Part shown: piece by piece, positions 28,661-37,739 of the stretch
Position numbering within the stretch: position 1 is the first letter of the stretch
Layout: each line of letters starts with the position of its first letter
The notes under the pieces: model-generated
The model's database searches: none
Seen by the model: the letters and a program-made list of their open reading frames with translations, nothing else
Told to the model about the DNA's origin: nothing
Origin: Williamsia phyllosphaerae
GTDB taxonomy: Bacteria; Actinomycetota; Actinomycetes; Mycobacteriales; Mycobacteriaceae
DNA: 64,000 nt
Assembly: GCF_014635305.1 (NCBI RefSeq)
Contig: NZ_BMCS01000002.1
Span: forward strand, 744,001 to 808,000
Direction: 5' to 3'
Made by a program: the position numbers and the translations under genes

Positions 28661-29446
28661 TCAGGACGACGCGGGGGCCAGGCAATACGACACCGGTTCC
28701 GGCACCGGGAAGGCGAGGACCCGTCCCGTCGGGCAGAAGTTGGGTGACGTCGTAGACTGCTGGTCGAGGACCTTCACGATCACCTCCGTCGATCCGGACG
28801 GGGCGGAGCAGTCCGACTCCTTGACCCCGGACAGGGCCGCATCGTCCTGAGCGGGAAAGCTGTAGCACTTCCCCACCCGGAAATTCGGTGCGAGACACAG
28901 CTTCCCGAAGTCGGGGGACGTGATCTGCGCGAAGTTCTCCCCCGCGCACGGCAGTGATGTCACCGAGAACTTCTGGACCACCTTGAAGGTGAACGACGAG
29001 TCACTGCAGCTCGCCTGCTTGGGGGTGAGGGCGGCGTTCTCGCCCGAGACGGTGATGCAGTCGCCCACCGACACGTCCTTGTCGGTCGAGACGACATCGT
29101 CGGCGAGCACTGCTCGGGCCCCGGCCAGGATCAGTGCGATCGCGATGACCACACCGACGATGATCCAGACGATCCGCTTGCTCGACTTCCGCGGCGGGGG
29201 TGGTGGCGGGCCACCGAACGCCGGATAGGGGTTCGGACCGAAGCCACCGAGGCCGGGCGCCGGGTACCCGGCCGGTGGCGGACCGAAGCCGGGTGGCGGC
29301 GGACCGTAACCGGGTGGTGGGGCGTGACCCCCGGGCGGCGGGCCGTAGCCAGGCGGCGGTGGGCCGTATCCGGGAGGTGGTGGACCGTATCCCGGCGGCG
29401 GGTACTGCGGCCCGTTCTGATCTGGACGGTTCTCGGGCCCCACCAT
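28661..29446 (-). CDS. Proline-rich membrane protein with LppU-like Cys domain (paralogue 1)
   Basis: 261 residues from ATG 29446. The N-terminal 80 residues repeat GYGPPPPGY-type units. One membrane helix lies at about 89-112. The C-terminal domain, outside the membrane, starts SVGDCITVSG and has six or more Cys, including GKCYSFP and a closing PEPVSYCLAP. The domain resembles the LppU/SCO3897 family. The proline-rich part would face the cytoplasm. It is the last of three related genes on this strand, and is convergent with the XPB gene. The role is unknown; an envelope function is likely. Confidence 0.7.
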   Translation of the reverse strand: MVGPENRPDQNGPQYPPPGYGPPPPGYGPPPPGYGPPPGGHAPPPGYGPPPPGFGPPPAGYPAPGLGGFGPNPYPAFGGPPPPPPRKSSKRIVWIIVGVVIAIALILAGARAVLADDVVSTDKDVSVGDCITVSGENAALTPKQASCSDSSFTFKVVQKFSVTSLPCAGENFAQITSPDFGKLCLAPNFRVGKCYSFPAQDDAALSGVKESDCSAPSGSTEVIVKVLDQQSTTSPNFCPTGRVLAFPVPEPVSYCLAPASS

Positions 29447-29505
29447 GGTCGCACTCCGCTCTCGTCGGCCGTTCGGCGTCGGCTCACGGTAGCGGACACA
29501 GCCGG

Positions 29506-30321
29506 TCACTGCGTGGGCAACACCTCGGCGCAGTAGCTCAGCGGCTTCGGCAGGTCGAACGCCAATGACTGCCCGGAGCACGATGACACATCGGTCGAGT
29601 CGGTGCGGTCGGTCACCCGCACCACCTCGGCACCGGATGACGGATCGGGCGACGAACAGTCGACGATCTTGAAGTCGGAGAACGAGCCGGTTGACGACGG
29701 GAACTGGTAGCACTTGCCGACCGTGAGATTCGGTACGAGGCAGAGCTTTCCCTTGTCTTTTTGTGTCAACGACGAGTACTTCCGGTCCTGGCACGAATCG
29801 GTGGTGTTCTCGAGTTTCTGGGCGACGATGAAGGTGAAGGCACTCGAGTCGCACGGCGTCGACTTCGGTTGCGCATCCCCCCTTTCCTCGGTGACCGAGA
29901 TGCAGTCCCCGACGGACGCGTCGTCGATGTCGTTGATGTTGTCCCTGGTGGCGATCACCGCGACGACGATTATCGCGATAATCAGGACGATGATCACCCC
30001 GAGCGCGATGAACAGCAGCTTCTTGCGGGAGCGTTTCGGCGGCGCACCGTAGGCTCCCGGAACCCCGGTGGCGTAGGCAGGCATGCCGCCGGGTCCGCCC
30101 GGCGGCGGGAACTGTTGTCCACCCGGCGGCGGGTAGAACGGGGGTTGGCCACCCTGCGGCGGGAACTGTTGCCCGCTCACAGGCGGGTAGGACGGAGGTT
30201 GTCCACCCGGTGGCGGATACGACGGAGGCTGGCCACCCGGCGGCGGGTACTGCGGTGGTTGTCCACCCGGCGGCGGATATTGGGGGCCATCCTGCTGTGC
30301 GGGATCGTCGGGGGATGTCAT
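29506..30321 (-). CDS. Proline-rich membrane protein with LppU-like Cys domain (paralogue 2)
   Basis: 271 residues from ATG 30321; the frame is open upstream but MTSPDDPAQ matches the start type of the third paralogue. The N-terminus has seven GGQPPxYPPP-like repeats. A strongly hydrophobic helix at about 100-127 (isoleucine and valine only in places) precedes a domain beginning DASVGDCISVTEE and ending PKPLSYCAEV. The Cys spacing follows paralogue 1. It lies 59 bases upstream of it, so the two are probably cotranscribed. Confidence 0.7.
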   Translation of the reverse strand: MTSPDDPAQQDGPQYPPPGGQPPQYPPPGGQPPSYPPPGGQPPSYPPVSGQQFPPQGGQPPFYPPPGGQQFPPPGGPGGMPAYATGVPGAYGAPPKRSRKKLLFIALGVIIVLIIAIIVVAVIATRDNINDIDDASVGDCISVTEERGDAQPKSTPCDSSAFTFIVAQKLENTTDSCQDRKYSSLTQKDKGKLCLVPNLTVGKCYQFPSSTGSFSDFKIVDCSSPDPSSGAEVVRVTDRTDSTDVSSCSGQSLAFDLPKPLSYCAEVLPTQ

Positions 30322-30422
30322 CGGTGTTCTCCGCTCGCTCGGTAGGCGATACAACGCGCGAAGATTACCGCGCATATCGCCCATCGGCGACCGTTATCGC
30401 AGGTTGAGCGCGCGCACGATTC

Positions 30423-31031
30423 TCAGGCGGGGATGTCGGAGGCGGGCGCGTAGCAGTAGCCGACGGGCCGGGGCAGCGCGAACGACACCGAGGCCTCGGA
30501 CTCGGCGCAGTCCGGGTCCGACGTTCCGTCGAGCCGTTTGGTGATCTCGAGGATCGGGTGGCCACTGCCCGAAGGCGGCGTCGCACAGCTCCGTTCGCGG
30601 TACGTGGCGTCCGGATCCGTCGCCCGGGGCACCTCGTAGCAGTGGCCCGCGCGCCAGTTCGGCGCCAGACAGAGGATGCCGCCGCCCTCGAACGAGATGC
30701 GCGAGTAGTCGTTGGTCGCGCAACGGACTCCGGACTGCGACGACCTGGACGCGACATAGAACGTGAAATCGTCGGAATCGCAGTCGGCCGTCCGCGCTTT
30801 CACCGTCCCCTCGCCCGTGGTGGTGACGCGGACGCAGTCTCCGGCCGACACATCGGTGGCGTCGGTCACCAGGGTGCGCGCGGTGAGGGCGAAGACGACG
30901 GCGATGGCCACGGCGAGCGCGACGATGACGGCCAGCGCGACGAGCGGAGCCCGGAACGGGTGGCTCCGCCTCGGGGGCAACGGCGCGCCCGGAGGCGGGC
31001 CGTACGGGTACGGATTCGGCGGTGAGGTCAT
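30423..31031 (-). CDS. Proline-rich membrane protein with LppU-like Cys domain (paralogue 3)
   Basis: 202 residues from ATG 31031. It has the same plan with a shorter proline-rich start (MTSPPNPYPYGPPPGAP), one helix at about 29-53 and the Cys domain opening VSAGDCVRVTTTG and closing PRPVGYCYAP. GHCYEVP corresponds to GKCYSFP and GKCYQFP in the others. It is the first of the three genes in transcription order, divergent from dapC by 71 bases. The shorter N-terminus suggests that the repeats expanded in the other two. Confidence 0.7.
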   Translation of the reverse strand: MTSPPNPYPYGPPPGAPLPPRRSHPFRAPLVALAVIVALAVAIAVVFALTARTLVTDATDVSAGDCVRVTTTGEGTVKARTADCDSDDFTFYVASRSSQSGVRCATNDYSRISFEGGGILCLAPNWRAGHCYEVPRATDPDATYRERSCATPPSGSGHPILEITKRLDGTSDPDCAESEASVSFALPRPVGYCYAPASDIPA

Positions 31032-31102
31032 CGGATTCGACAGTATCGAAAGACCGGCAACGACGCCCCGGGCGGTCCCGTCGATGTGACAACCTGTGAT
31101 CC

Positions 31103-32263
31103 ATGCGCACCGTCACGCGACTGGCTCCGTTCGCCACCACGATCTTCGCCGAGATGTCCCAGCTGGCCGCCACCCACGACGCCATCAACCTCGGTCAGGG
31201 GTTCCCCGACACCGACGGACCGCAGGCGATGCTCGACGCGGCACGGGGCGCCATCGCCGAGGGCCACAACCAGTACCCGCCCGGTCCCGGCATCCCCGCG
31301 CTGAGGCAGGCCGTGGCCGACCACCAACTGCGCTGCTACGGACTCGAATACGATCCGGCCTCCGAGATCCTCATCACCGTGGGCGCGACCGAGGCGATCG
31401 CCGGATCGCTCGTCGGGTTGGTCGAGGCCGGTGACGAGGTGGTGATGATCGAGCCGTACTACGACGCCTACGCCGCCGCGACCGCGATGGCCGGCGGCGT
31501 CCGACGCACGGTTCCGCTCGTCGCCGACGGCGACGGGTTCGTCCTCGACCGCGACGCGCTGGCGAACGCGATCACCGACGCCACGCGTGTGCTCATCGTC
31601 AACAGCCCGCACAACCCGACCGGCACGGTGCTCGGCGACGACGACCTGGGTGCCATCGCCCGGGCCTGCATCGATCACGACGTCATCGTCATCAGCGACG
31701 AGGTCTACGAGCACCTCGTCTTCGACGGCCGCGCCCACACGACGATCGCCGCACTCCCCGGGATGCGCGAGCGCACGCTGCGGATCTCCAGTGCCGCGAA
31801 GACGTTCAACGTGACCGGCTGGAAAGTCGGGTGGGTCAGCGGGCCCGCCGATCTCGTCGCGGCCGCCCGCACGGCCAAGCAGTTCATGTCCTACGTCGGC
31901 AGCGGACCGTTCCAACCGGCCATCGCCGTCGCCCTGAACACCGAGATGGACTGGGTGCGCGAGTCCTGTGCCTCGCTGTCGGCCAAGCGCGACCTGATCT
32001 CCGGCGCCCTGCGCGACGCGGGCTTCGGAGTGCACCGCACGGAGGGCACGTTCTTCGTCTGCGCCGATCCCCGACCGCTCGGATACACCGACGGGGAGCA
32101 GTTCTGCCGTGACCTGCCCGCACGGGTCGGCGTGGCCGCGGTCCCGGTCAGCGCCTTCGTCGACCACCCCGAACCGTGGGCACACCTGGTCCGGTTCGCC
32201 TTCGCCAAACGCGACGAGGTCCTGCTCGAGGGCGTCGAGCGACTGCGACGCCTCCAGCCCTGA
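31103..32263 (+). CDS. dapC: N-succinyldiaminopimelate aminotransferase DapC-like
   Basis: 386 residues. It is a fold-type I PLP aminotransferase: INLGQGFPDTDGP near the start, NSPHNPTG near residue 170, DEVYEHLVFDG, and the PLP lysine in SSAAKTFNVTGWKVGW. The pattern agrees closely with Rv0858c, which was characterised as DapC and transfers the amino group in the succinylase branch of lysine and diaminopimelate synthesis. The gene order around it also fits. Related methionine or kynurenine aminotransferases share these motifs, so the substrate rests on the closeness of the match. Confidence 0.8.
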   Translation: MRTVTRLAPFATTIFAEMSQLAATHDAINLGQGFPDTDGPQAMLDAARGAIAEGHNQYPPGPGIPALRQAVADHQLRCYGLEYDPASEILITVGATEAIAGSLVGLVEAGDEVVMIEPYYDAYAAATAMAGGVRRTVPLVADGDGFVLDRDALANAITDATRVLIVNSPHNPTGTVLGDDDLGAIARACIDHDVIVISDEVYEHLVFDGRAHTTIAALPGMRERTLRISSAAKTFNVTGWKVGWVSGPADLVAAARTAKQFMSYVGSGPFQPAIAVALNTEMDWVRESCASLSAKRDLISGALRDAGFGVHRTEGTFFVCADPRPLGYTDGEQFCRDLPARVGVAAVPVSAFVDHPEPWAHLVRFAFAKRDEVLLEGVERLRRLQP

Positions 32264-32333
32264 CCCGCGTCGGCCCTGCCGCGGACCGTCGAACCTGCTC
32301 GCACAGGTGTTCGATCATCGCTACAGTGGGGAG

Positions 32334-32966
32334 ATGAACGCGGTCGGCCTGCAGGGATCTCTGTTCGACGAGGGTGTCGAGGCACCTGACCTCGGCGAGC
32401 TGGGTCCGCGTGTCCGACGCCGCGTGCTGACCGACGGCGCCTGGGTCGACATCCGACCCGGTTGGATCGCCGGGACCGATCCACTGTTCTCCCACCTGCG
32501 CGACGAGGTGCCCTGGCGCTCGGAACGCCGTCAGATGTACGACCGGGTGGTCGACGTCCCCCGCCTGGTCCGCAACTATCAGGCCGACGCGGCGTTCCCC
32601 CACCCGATCCTGACCGAGGCGCGCGACGCCCTCAGCGCCCACTACCGACCCGAGCTGCCCGAGGGCTTCGCGACCGCCGGTCTCTGCTTCTATCGGGACG
32701 GTTCCGACAGCGTCGCGTGGCACGGTGACAACATCGGTCGCGGCAGCACCGAGGACACCATGGTGGCCATCGTCTCGCTCGGCGCTCCACGCGCGCTGAT
32801 GCTGCGTCCGCGCGGCGGCGGCGCGTCACTCAAATTCGTTCTCGCGCAGGGCGATCTGCTCGTCATGGGTGGGAGTTGCCAGCGAACATGGGAACACGCG
32901 GTACCAAAAGCCGCAGGCGTCGGACCGCGCATGAGTGTGCAATTCCGACCCCACGGGGTCTGGTGA
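32334..32966 (+). CDS. AlkB-like 2-oxoglutarate/Fe(II) dioxygenase
   Basis: 210 residues from ATG 32334. The iron ligands are visible as HGD in SVAWHGDNIG and the distal His in RTWEHAVPK, and the 2-oxoglutarate Arg lies in RMSVQFRPHG. A nucleotide-recognition part (WRSERRQMYDRVVDVPR) precedes the barrel. AlkB proteins remove methyl groups from damaged bases by oxidation. It stands 71 bases after dapC, as a single gene, and is convergent with the SDR gene. No ada or alkA gene is nearby. Confidence 0.88.
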   Translation: MNAVGLQGSLFDEGVEAPDLGELGPRVRRRVLTDGAWVDIRPGWIAGTDPLFSHLRDEVPWRSERRQMYDRVVDVPRLVRNYQADAAFPHPILTEARDALSAHYRPELPEGFATAGLCFYRDGSDSVAWHGDNIGRGSTEDTMVAIVSLGAPRALMLRPRGGGASLKFVLAQGDLLVMGGSCQRTWEHAVPKAAGVGPRMSVQFRPHGVW

Positions 32967-32976
32967 CCGGTCGGTC

Positions 32977-33849
32977 TCAGATGTCGTAGGAGACGCCGGT
33001 CAGTTTCTCCGACGCGAGCCAGAGCGCCTGTGCGACACCCTCGTCGCGGGCCTTGGGCATCGCCTTCGTCAGAGTCGGTGCTCCGCGAAGACCGCCCAGC
33101 CCGCTAGGACCGTAGAACGCACCCGATGCCGCGTCCGGCGAGGCGGCCGCATACAACTCCGGCAGCGCGCCGTCAGCCGCCGACTGTCCGATGAGGTTGG
33201 TGACCTTCATGATCCGGTCGTAGATCGACTGCGTGTGCGACTGCAGTTCCGTGCGCGCATATCCGGGGTGGGCGACCATCGACGACACGGCTGATCCGGA
33301 CCGACCCAGCTTGCGGGCGAGTTCGAAGCCGAACAGCAGGTTCGCGAGCTTGGACTGGCCGTAGGCCGACCAGCGCTCGTAGCGGCGGTGGTCGTAGTTG
33401 AGGTCGTCGAGATCGATCTTGCCGAGCACGTGGGCGAACGACGACACGGTGACCACGCGGTCGGTGATCTTCGGCAGCAGCAGACCGGTGAGCGCGAAAT
33501 GCCCCAGGTGGTTCGTCCCGAACTGCATCTCGAATCCGTCGGCGGTCCGCTTCTTCGGCACCGCCATCACACCGGCGTTGTTGATGAGAACGTCGACGGT
33601 GTCGATGCCGTCGGCGAATCGGCGGACCGACGCGAGGTCGGCCAGGTCCAGCTCGGCCACCGATGCATTCGACCCGATGGCCGCCGCCACCGGTTTTGCC
33701 TTCTCGACGGTGCGGCACGCCAGGATCACCGTCGCGCCCGCGGCCCCGAGAGCCTTCGCCGCCTGCTCACCGAGCCCACTGTTGGCGCCGGTGATGACCA
33801 CGGTGCGGCCCTGCTGATCCGGGATGTCCCTACTCGACCAATTCGTCAC
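32977..33849 (-). CDS. Short-chain dehydrogenase (retinol-dehydrogenase-like)
   Basis: 290 residues from GTG 33849. The Rossmann motif is TGANSGLGEQAAKAL (about 20-34), then LINNAGVMAVP, an active-site Ser in VVTVSSFAH, and YGQSKLANLL giving Tyr and Lys. The length and motif spacing match the SDR group close to retinol dehydrogenases and light-dependent protochlorophyllide reductase-like proteins common in actinobacteria. The substrate is unknown. The start codon lies 48 bases from the divergent threonine-dehydratase-like gene. Confidence 0.85.
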   Translation of the reverse strand: MTNWSSRDIPDQQGRTVVITGANSGLGEQAAKALGAAGATVILACRTVEKAKPVAAAIGSNASVAELDLADLASVRRFADGIDTVDVLINNAGVMAVPKKRTADGFEMQFGTNHLGHFALTGLLLPKITDRVVTVSSFAHVLGKIDLDDLNYDHRRYERWSAYGQSKLANLLFGFELARKLGRSGSAVSSMVAHPGYARTELQSHTQSIYDRIMKVTNLIGQSAADGALPELYAAASPDAASGAFYGPSGLGGLRGAPTLTKAMPKARDEGVAQALWLASEKLTGVSYDI

Positions 33850-33897
33850 CGCAACGATGCTACGCGGGCTGTGGGGCGGACCCGGTACCGTTTGCCC

Positions 33898-34857
33898 ATG
33901 CCCGCCAGCCCGACGTTCGACGATGTCGCCGCGGCCGCCGACACCCTCGACGGTGTCGCGCACCGCACCCCGGTCCACACGTCGCGGATCGTCGACGAGC
34001 AGGCCGGCATGTCGCTGTTCTTCAAGTGCGAGAACTTCCAACGCATGGGCGCGTTCAAGTTTCGCGGCGCATACAACGCGGTGAGCAGGCTGACCGCAGA
34101 GCAACGCCGGGCCGGGGTGGTGACCTTTTCCTCCGGCAATCACGCCCAGGCACTGTCGCTGGCGGCTCGCCTGCACGACACCACCGCGACCATCGTCATG
34201 CCGCACGACGCGCCGCGGCCGAAGGTCGAGGCGACACTCGGATACGGCGCGACGGTGGTGCGCTACGACCGTTACACCGAGGACCGCGAGGCCATCGCCA
34301 CCGACATCGCGCAGTCGCAGGGCCGGTCGGTTATCCCGCCCTACGACCATCCCCACGTACTGGCCGGGCAGGGCACCGCGGCGGCCGAGTTGTTCACCGA
34401 CGTACCCGGTCTCGACGCACTCCTGGTCCCACTCGGCGGCGGCGGGCTGCTCAGCGGGTCACTGCTCGCCGGTGTGGGCCTGTCCCCCGACACCCAGGTG
34501 TTCGGGGTGGAGCCGGCGGCCGGCGACGACGGGGCGCAGTCGCTGCGGGCCGGCGAGATCGTCCACATCGATCCTCCGCGGACAATCGCCGATGGCGCCC
34601 AGACCACCCACCTCGGTCGGCATACCTTTCCAATCATCGCCGAGCTCGTCACCGACATCCTCACCGCCACCGACGAACAGCTGATCGCGGCGATGCACCT
34701 GGTGGCCACGCGGATGAAACTGGTGATCGAGCCGACGGCGGCGCTCGGGCTCGCCGCGGCCATGGCGAACCGGGACCGCTTCGCCGGTCAGCGGGTGGGG
34801 CTGCTCGTCTCGGGCGGCAACGTCGACCTCACTCGGTTCGTCTCCCCCACACCTTGA
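33898..34857 (+). CDS. Threonine/serine dehydratase-like PLP enzyme
   Basis: 319 residues from ATG 33898. The PLP lysine is in FKFRGAYNAVS (about 51-61), the substrate loop is SSGNHAQA, and the phosphate-binding glycine loop is PLGGGGLLSG. This is the fold-type II family: catabolic threonine dehydratase, or serine racemase. No C-terminal ACT domain is present (biosynthetic IlvA would be near 420-510 residues), so it is not feedback-regulated by isoleucine in the usual way. A racemase role cannot be excluded. Confidence 0.85.
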   Translation: MPASPTFDDVAAAADTLDGVAHRTPVHTSRIVDEQAGMSLFFKCENFQRMGAFKFRGAYNAVSRLTAEQRRAGVVTFSSGNHAQALSLAARLHDTTATIVMPHDAPRPKVEATLGYGATVVRYDRYTEDREAIATDIAQSQGRSVIPPYDHPHVLAGQGTAAAELFTDVPGLDALLVPLGGGGLLSGSLLAGVGLSPDTQVFGVEPAAGDDGAQSLRAGEIVHIDPPRTIADGAQTTHLGRHTFPIIAELVTDILTATDEQLIAAMHLVATRMKLVIEPTAALGLAAAMANRDRFAGQRVGLLVSGGNVDLTRFVSPTP

Positions 34858-34877
34858 TCTGATCCGTCGCGGATCGA

Positions 34878-36731
34878 TCAGCCGCGACGGCCCTTCAGCA
34901 TGGCCAACGGCAGGCGGATCAATCCGTCGACGATGTCGGAAAGACTCGACGCGTCGGCCTCCTCGTCGTCGTCGTCGACAGGGGCGAACAGTTCGGTCTG
35001 CGCCGCGCGGCCCCGCAGCGCGACGCTACCCAGCGAGACCCAGTTCCAGACCTCCGCGTACTCATCGGCACCGGACTCGAGCTCGCCGGCCTCGGAGTAC
35101 TCGAGATCGGTGTCGTCGAGATCGGTGTCGTGGCCCCACGCGGACTGCTCACGGTCATCGATGTCGTCGTCGCTGACGGTGCTCGCCGCGATCGCCGCCC
35201 CACTGGCCAGGACATTGGAGCGTGCGGTCTTGGCGATCTCGGCCAGGCGCGCGCATTCGTTGACCGGGTCGCCGATGACCGTGTACTCGTATCGGGTCTC
35301 GGCACCGATGTTGCCAGCGAAGACGGCTCCGGCCGAGGTACCGATGCCGCAGCGCAGCGGGTGCAGCGCCTCGAGTTCGGGTCCCAGCTCGCGGGCGGCC
35401 CGCAACGCCGCTCCTGCGGGATCGTCAAGCGGGGTGGGGGCGCCGAACACGGCCAGTGCGGCGTCACCCTCGAACTTGTTGATGAAGCCGCCGTGGCGGG
35501 CCACCACCTCGGCGACGATCGTGAAGAAGCGGTTCAGCATCTCGGCGACGGTCTCGGGATCGGTCGACTCGGCGAAGCGGGTGGAGCCCTCGATGTCGAC
35601 GAACAGGACCCCGACGTCGGTTTTCACGCCGTGCATGCCGGACTCGCGACGCATGGCCTGGTCGGCGACCTCGCTGCCGACGTGCCGGGCGAACAGGTCC
35701 CGCATCCGCTCACGCTCGCCGAGACCGTCGACCATCTCGTTGAAGCCGTGCTGCAGGATGCCGAGCTCGGAGGAGTCGTAGACGTCGACCTTCGCGCCGT
35801 ATTCGCCGACGCTGAGCTTCTCCACCGCGCGCCGCATCCCGCGCAGCGGATCGGTGATCGACTTGGATATCAGCGCGATGGCGCGGGCGCCGCTGAGCAG
35901 GCACACCGACGCCAGCACGACCGTGGGGATATCCAGAGCTGTGCTGCTCGTGGGCACCCAGCCGATGGCGCGCCCGATGTTCATCATCAGCATGCCGATC
36001 AGCGGCACACCGCTGCAGACGATCCAGAGGACGATCATCCGCTCGCGGACCCCGAGCATCGGCCGACGAGGTGGGGCATCGCGCATCGCGGCGGCGACCA
36101 CGGGACGCCCGGCACGCTCGAGGATCATGTAGGTGACGCAACCCGACGACGCGCCGGCGAGCGTGAACGCGCTGAACACGACGATGAGCTTGATCAGTCC
36201 GACGTCGTACCCGATAGCGATGTAGGTGAGGACGCCCGCGGCCCATCCGAAGGCGGTCGCGAGAACGCCGAGCATCGGCAGCTTCTGCACGGATCGTCGA
36301 CGGTCGGTGTCGGCGGGGGTGCCGCTCACGAACCACCGAATCTGCGGCATCAGCAGGAACAGGCCGGCGATCAGATCGACGACGACCCCGACGAGCAGGG
36401 CGGCGATGATCGCGGCGATGTTCTGGCCACCGGTACCGGGCTGGGCGACGAGGTCGCCGCCGGTGGTCACCAACGCGACCAGGAACACCGTCTCGATGCC
36501 GACGATCACGTTGGTCAGGACGATGCCGACGGTGGCCACCGTGATCAGGCGCCGCGCGGCCGATTGACGCTCGGCGACGTCGATGGTCGACCAATCCCGA
36601 CCGGCGTACTGATAGTCACCCGCAACCGACTGCAGGAGATCGAATCCGGGCAGACGTGAGGGACGGAGCAGGCGCTCACGCGGAGTCCTGCCCCCGAACT
36701 TCCGCACGTTTGCGGTTGCCCGTCGATTCAT
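34878..36731 (-). CDS. Membrane adenylate/guanylate cyclase (six-helix, HAMP, CYC)
   Basis: 617 residues from ATG 36731 (a GTG three codons earlier, reading VTDM, is possible). Six hydrophobic segments lie at about 66-290, then a HAMP domain (ITDPLRGMRRAVEKLSVGEYG) and a class III cyclase domain from residue 360: FVDIEGSTRFAE with the first metal Asp, FINKFEGDAALAVFG with the substrate Lys and second Asp, and YEYTVIGDPVNECARL with the adenine-binding Asp. The layout matches M. tuberculosis Rv3645 and Rv1318c-1320c. A 60-residue acidic insertion follows within the domain. It is divergent from a TetR gene with operators between them. Confidence 0.9.
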   Translation of the reverse strand: MNRRATANVRKFGGRTPRERLLRPSRLPGFDLLQSVAGDYQYAGRDWSTIDVAERQSAARRLITVATVGIVLTNVIVGIETVFLVALVTTGGDLVAQPGTGGQNIAAIIAALLVGVVVDLIAGLFLLMPQIRWFVSGTPADTDRRRSVQKLPMLGVLATAFGWAAGVLTYIAIGYDVGLIKLIVVFSAFTLAGASSGCVTYMILERAGRPVVAAAMRDAPPRRPMLGVRERMIVLWIVCSGVPLIGMLMMNIGRAIGWVPTSSTALDIPTVVLASVCLLSGARAIALISKSITDPLRGMRRAVEKLSVGEYGAKVDVYDSSELGILQHGFNEMVDGLGERERMRDLFARHVGSEVADQAMRRESGMHGVKTDVGVLFVDIEGSTRFAESTDPETVAEMLNRFFTIVAEVVARHGGFINKFEGDAALAVFGAPTPLDDPAGAALRAARELGPELEALHPLRCGIGTSAGAVFAGNIGAETRYEYTVIGDPVNECARLAEIAKTARSNVLASGAAIAASTVSDDDIDDREQSAWGHDTDLDDTDLEYSEAGELESGADEYAEVWNWVSLGSVALRGRAAQTELFAPVDDDDEEADASSLSDIVDGLIRLPLAMLKGRRG

Positions 36732-36808
36732 GTCGGTCACCCGCAATCCCCTGATCGGCGGCGTCGCGTTCGCCGTGACGGCGCATTCGAATGACACCCC
36801 GTGGGCTG

Positions 36809-36862
36809 CTAACGCAATACCTGTTGCGCAAATGCTACATAACGCAACACCACTTGCGTTAG
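36809..36862. promoter_or_regulatory. Two TetR operators between cyclase and TetR genes
   Basis: Site 2 (36840-36861) is a perfect TAACGCAA-N6-TTGCGTTA. Site 1 (36813-36828) is CGCAA-N6-TTGCG with the same core and spacing, 30 bases away centre to centre; its left flank CTAACGCAA at 36809-36817 repeats the outer part. Together they cover the short spacer, so the TetR protein should repress both itself and the cyclase. Confidence 0.7.
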
Positions 36863-36872
36863 GCTCGGCCGC

Positions 36873-37451
36873 GTGACCAGCCCTCCCACGTCCCACAAAC
36901 GCGGGAAAGCCGTCCGTGACGGGGTTCTCGCCGCGGCGGTGAATGAGCTGCTCAACACAGGTTTCGACGGTGTGACGATCGCCTCGGTGGCCGAGTCCGC
37001 CGGCGTACATGTGACATCCGTCTACCGACGGTGGAAAACCAAGGAACAGCTCATCACCGACGCCTTGCTGAACCACATCGACCCTGCCGTCGAGGTCCCC
37101 GACACCGGCGATCTCCGACGCGACCTCGTAGAGCTGACGAGCAATCTGCACGAGTCGCTGTCCTCGCCACAGAGCAAGGCGATGCTGCGGTTGGCGAGCA
37201 TGCCGTTGGAGATCGACCGGCTCGAGGAGGCCCGCAGGCGGGTTCTCGACGCTCGGATGGACGCCATGGGCGTTGTTCTCGACCGGGCGGCGGAGCGCGG
37301 CGAGATCGACGCCGCGGTCGACCGGCGTCTGGCCCTGGAGTTCCTGCACGCGCCGATCTACACGCGCGTGCTGCTGACGCGAGATCAGGTCGACGAGGCC
37401 TACATCGGCGGCCTCGTCGACCTGTTGCTCGACGGCGTACGCGCGCGTTGA
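36873..37451 (+). CDS. TetR-family transcriptional regulator
   Basis: 192 residues from GTG 36873. The helix-turn-helix is at about 14-60: ILAAAVNELL-type helix, then GFDGVTIASVAESAGVHVTSVYRRWKTKEQL, where recognition helix and the YRRWKTK signature are clear. The C-terminal ligand domain has the TetR_C_16-like TSNLHESLSSPQ and the EEARRRVLDARMDAMGVVLDRAAE helix. The start is 11 bases after operator site 2. It probably represses the divergent cyclase gene and itself. The ligand is unknown. Confidence 0.88.
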   Translation: MTSPPTSHKRGKAVRDGVLAAAVNELLNTGFDGVTIASVAESAGVHVTSVYRRWKTKEQLITDALLNHIDPAVEVPDTGDLRRDLVELTSNLHESLSSPQSKAMLRLASMPLEIDRLEEARRRVLDARMDAMGVVLDRAAERGEIDAAVDRRLALEFLHAPIYTRVLLTRDQVDEAYIGGLVDLLLDGVRAR

Positions 37452-37460
37452 CGCATCGGG

Positions 37461-37652
37461 TCAGCGTCGCGCCCAGAACTGGCTGAGGGCAACGCGATAC
37501 GCCTCTTCCTGCATGCACCTACGGTTCTCGCGACGCAGGCGAGCCTGCTCACGCCGCGCTGCCGCCGATTCGATCGGAGTGTCCCGCCTGCGTCGCATAC
37601 GCGTCAGCGAGGCTCCGACCCCCAGGGTCCAGGTGATGGTCGAGGTGGTCAT
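37461..37652 (-). CDS. Small arginine-rich protein
   Basis: 63 residues from ATG 37652, supported by the strong ribosome-binding site GGAGGAAAG. A short hydrophobic N-terminus (TITWTLGVGASL) leads to RMRRRRDTP and a long helix rich in Arg, Gln and Glu (AAARREQARLRRENRRC). It could be a membrane-associated or nucleic-acid-binding peptide. No family is recognised. It is convergent with the TetR gene, nine bases apart. Confidence 0.55.
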   Translation of the reverse strand: MTTSTITWTLGVGASLTRMRRRRDTPIESAAARREQARLRRENRRCMQEEAYRVALSQFWARR

Positions 37653-37739
37653 GGCTTTCCTCCAATCGGTGAGTGTGCGAACTGCTTTCACCGATGAAGG
37701 TAGAGACTCGACCCTCGATCTGTCGCCTGATTTATTGCC

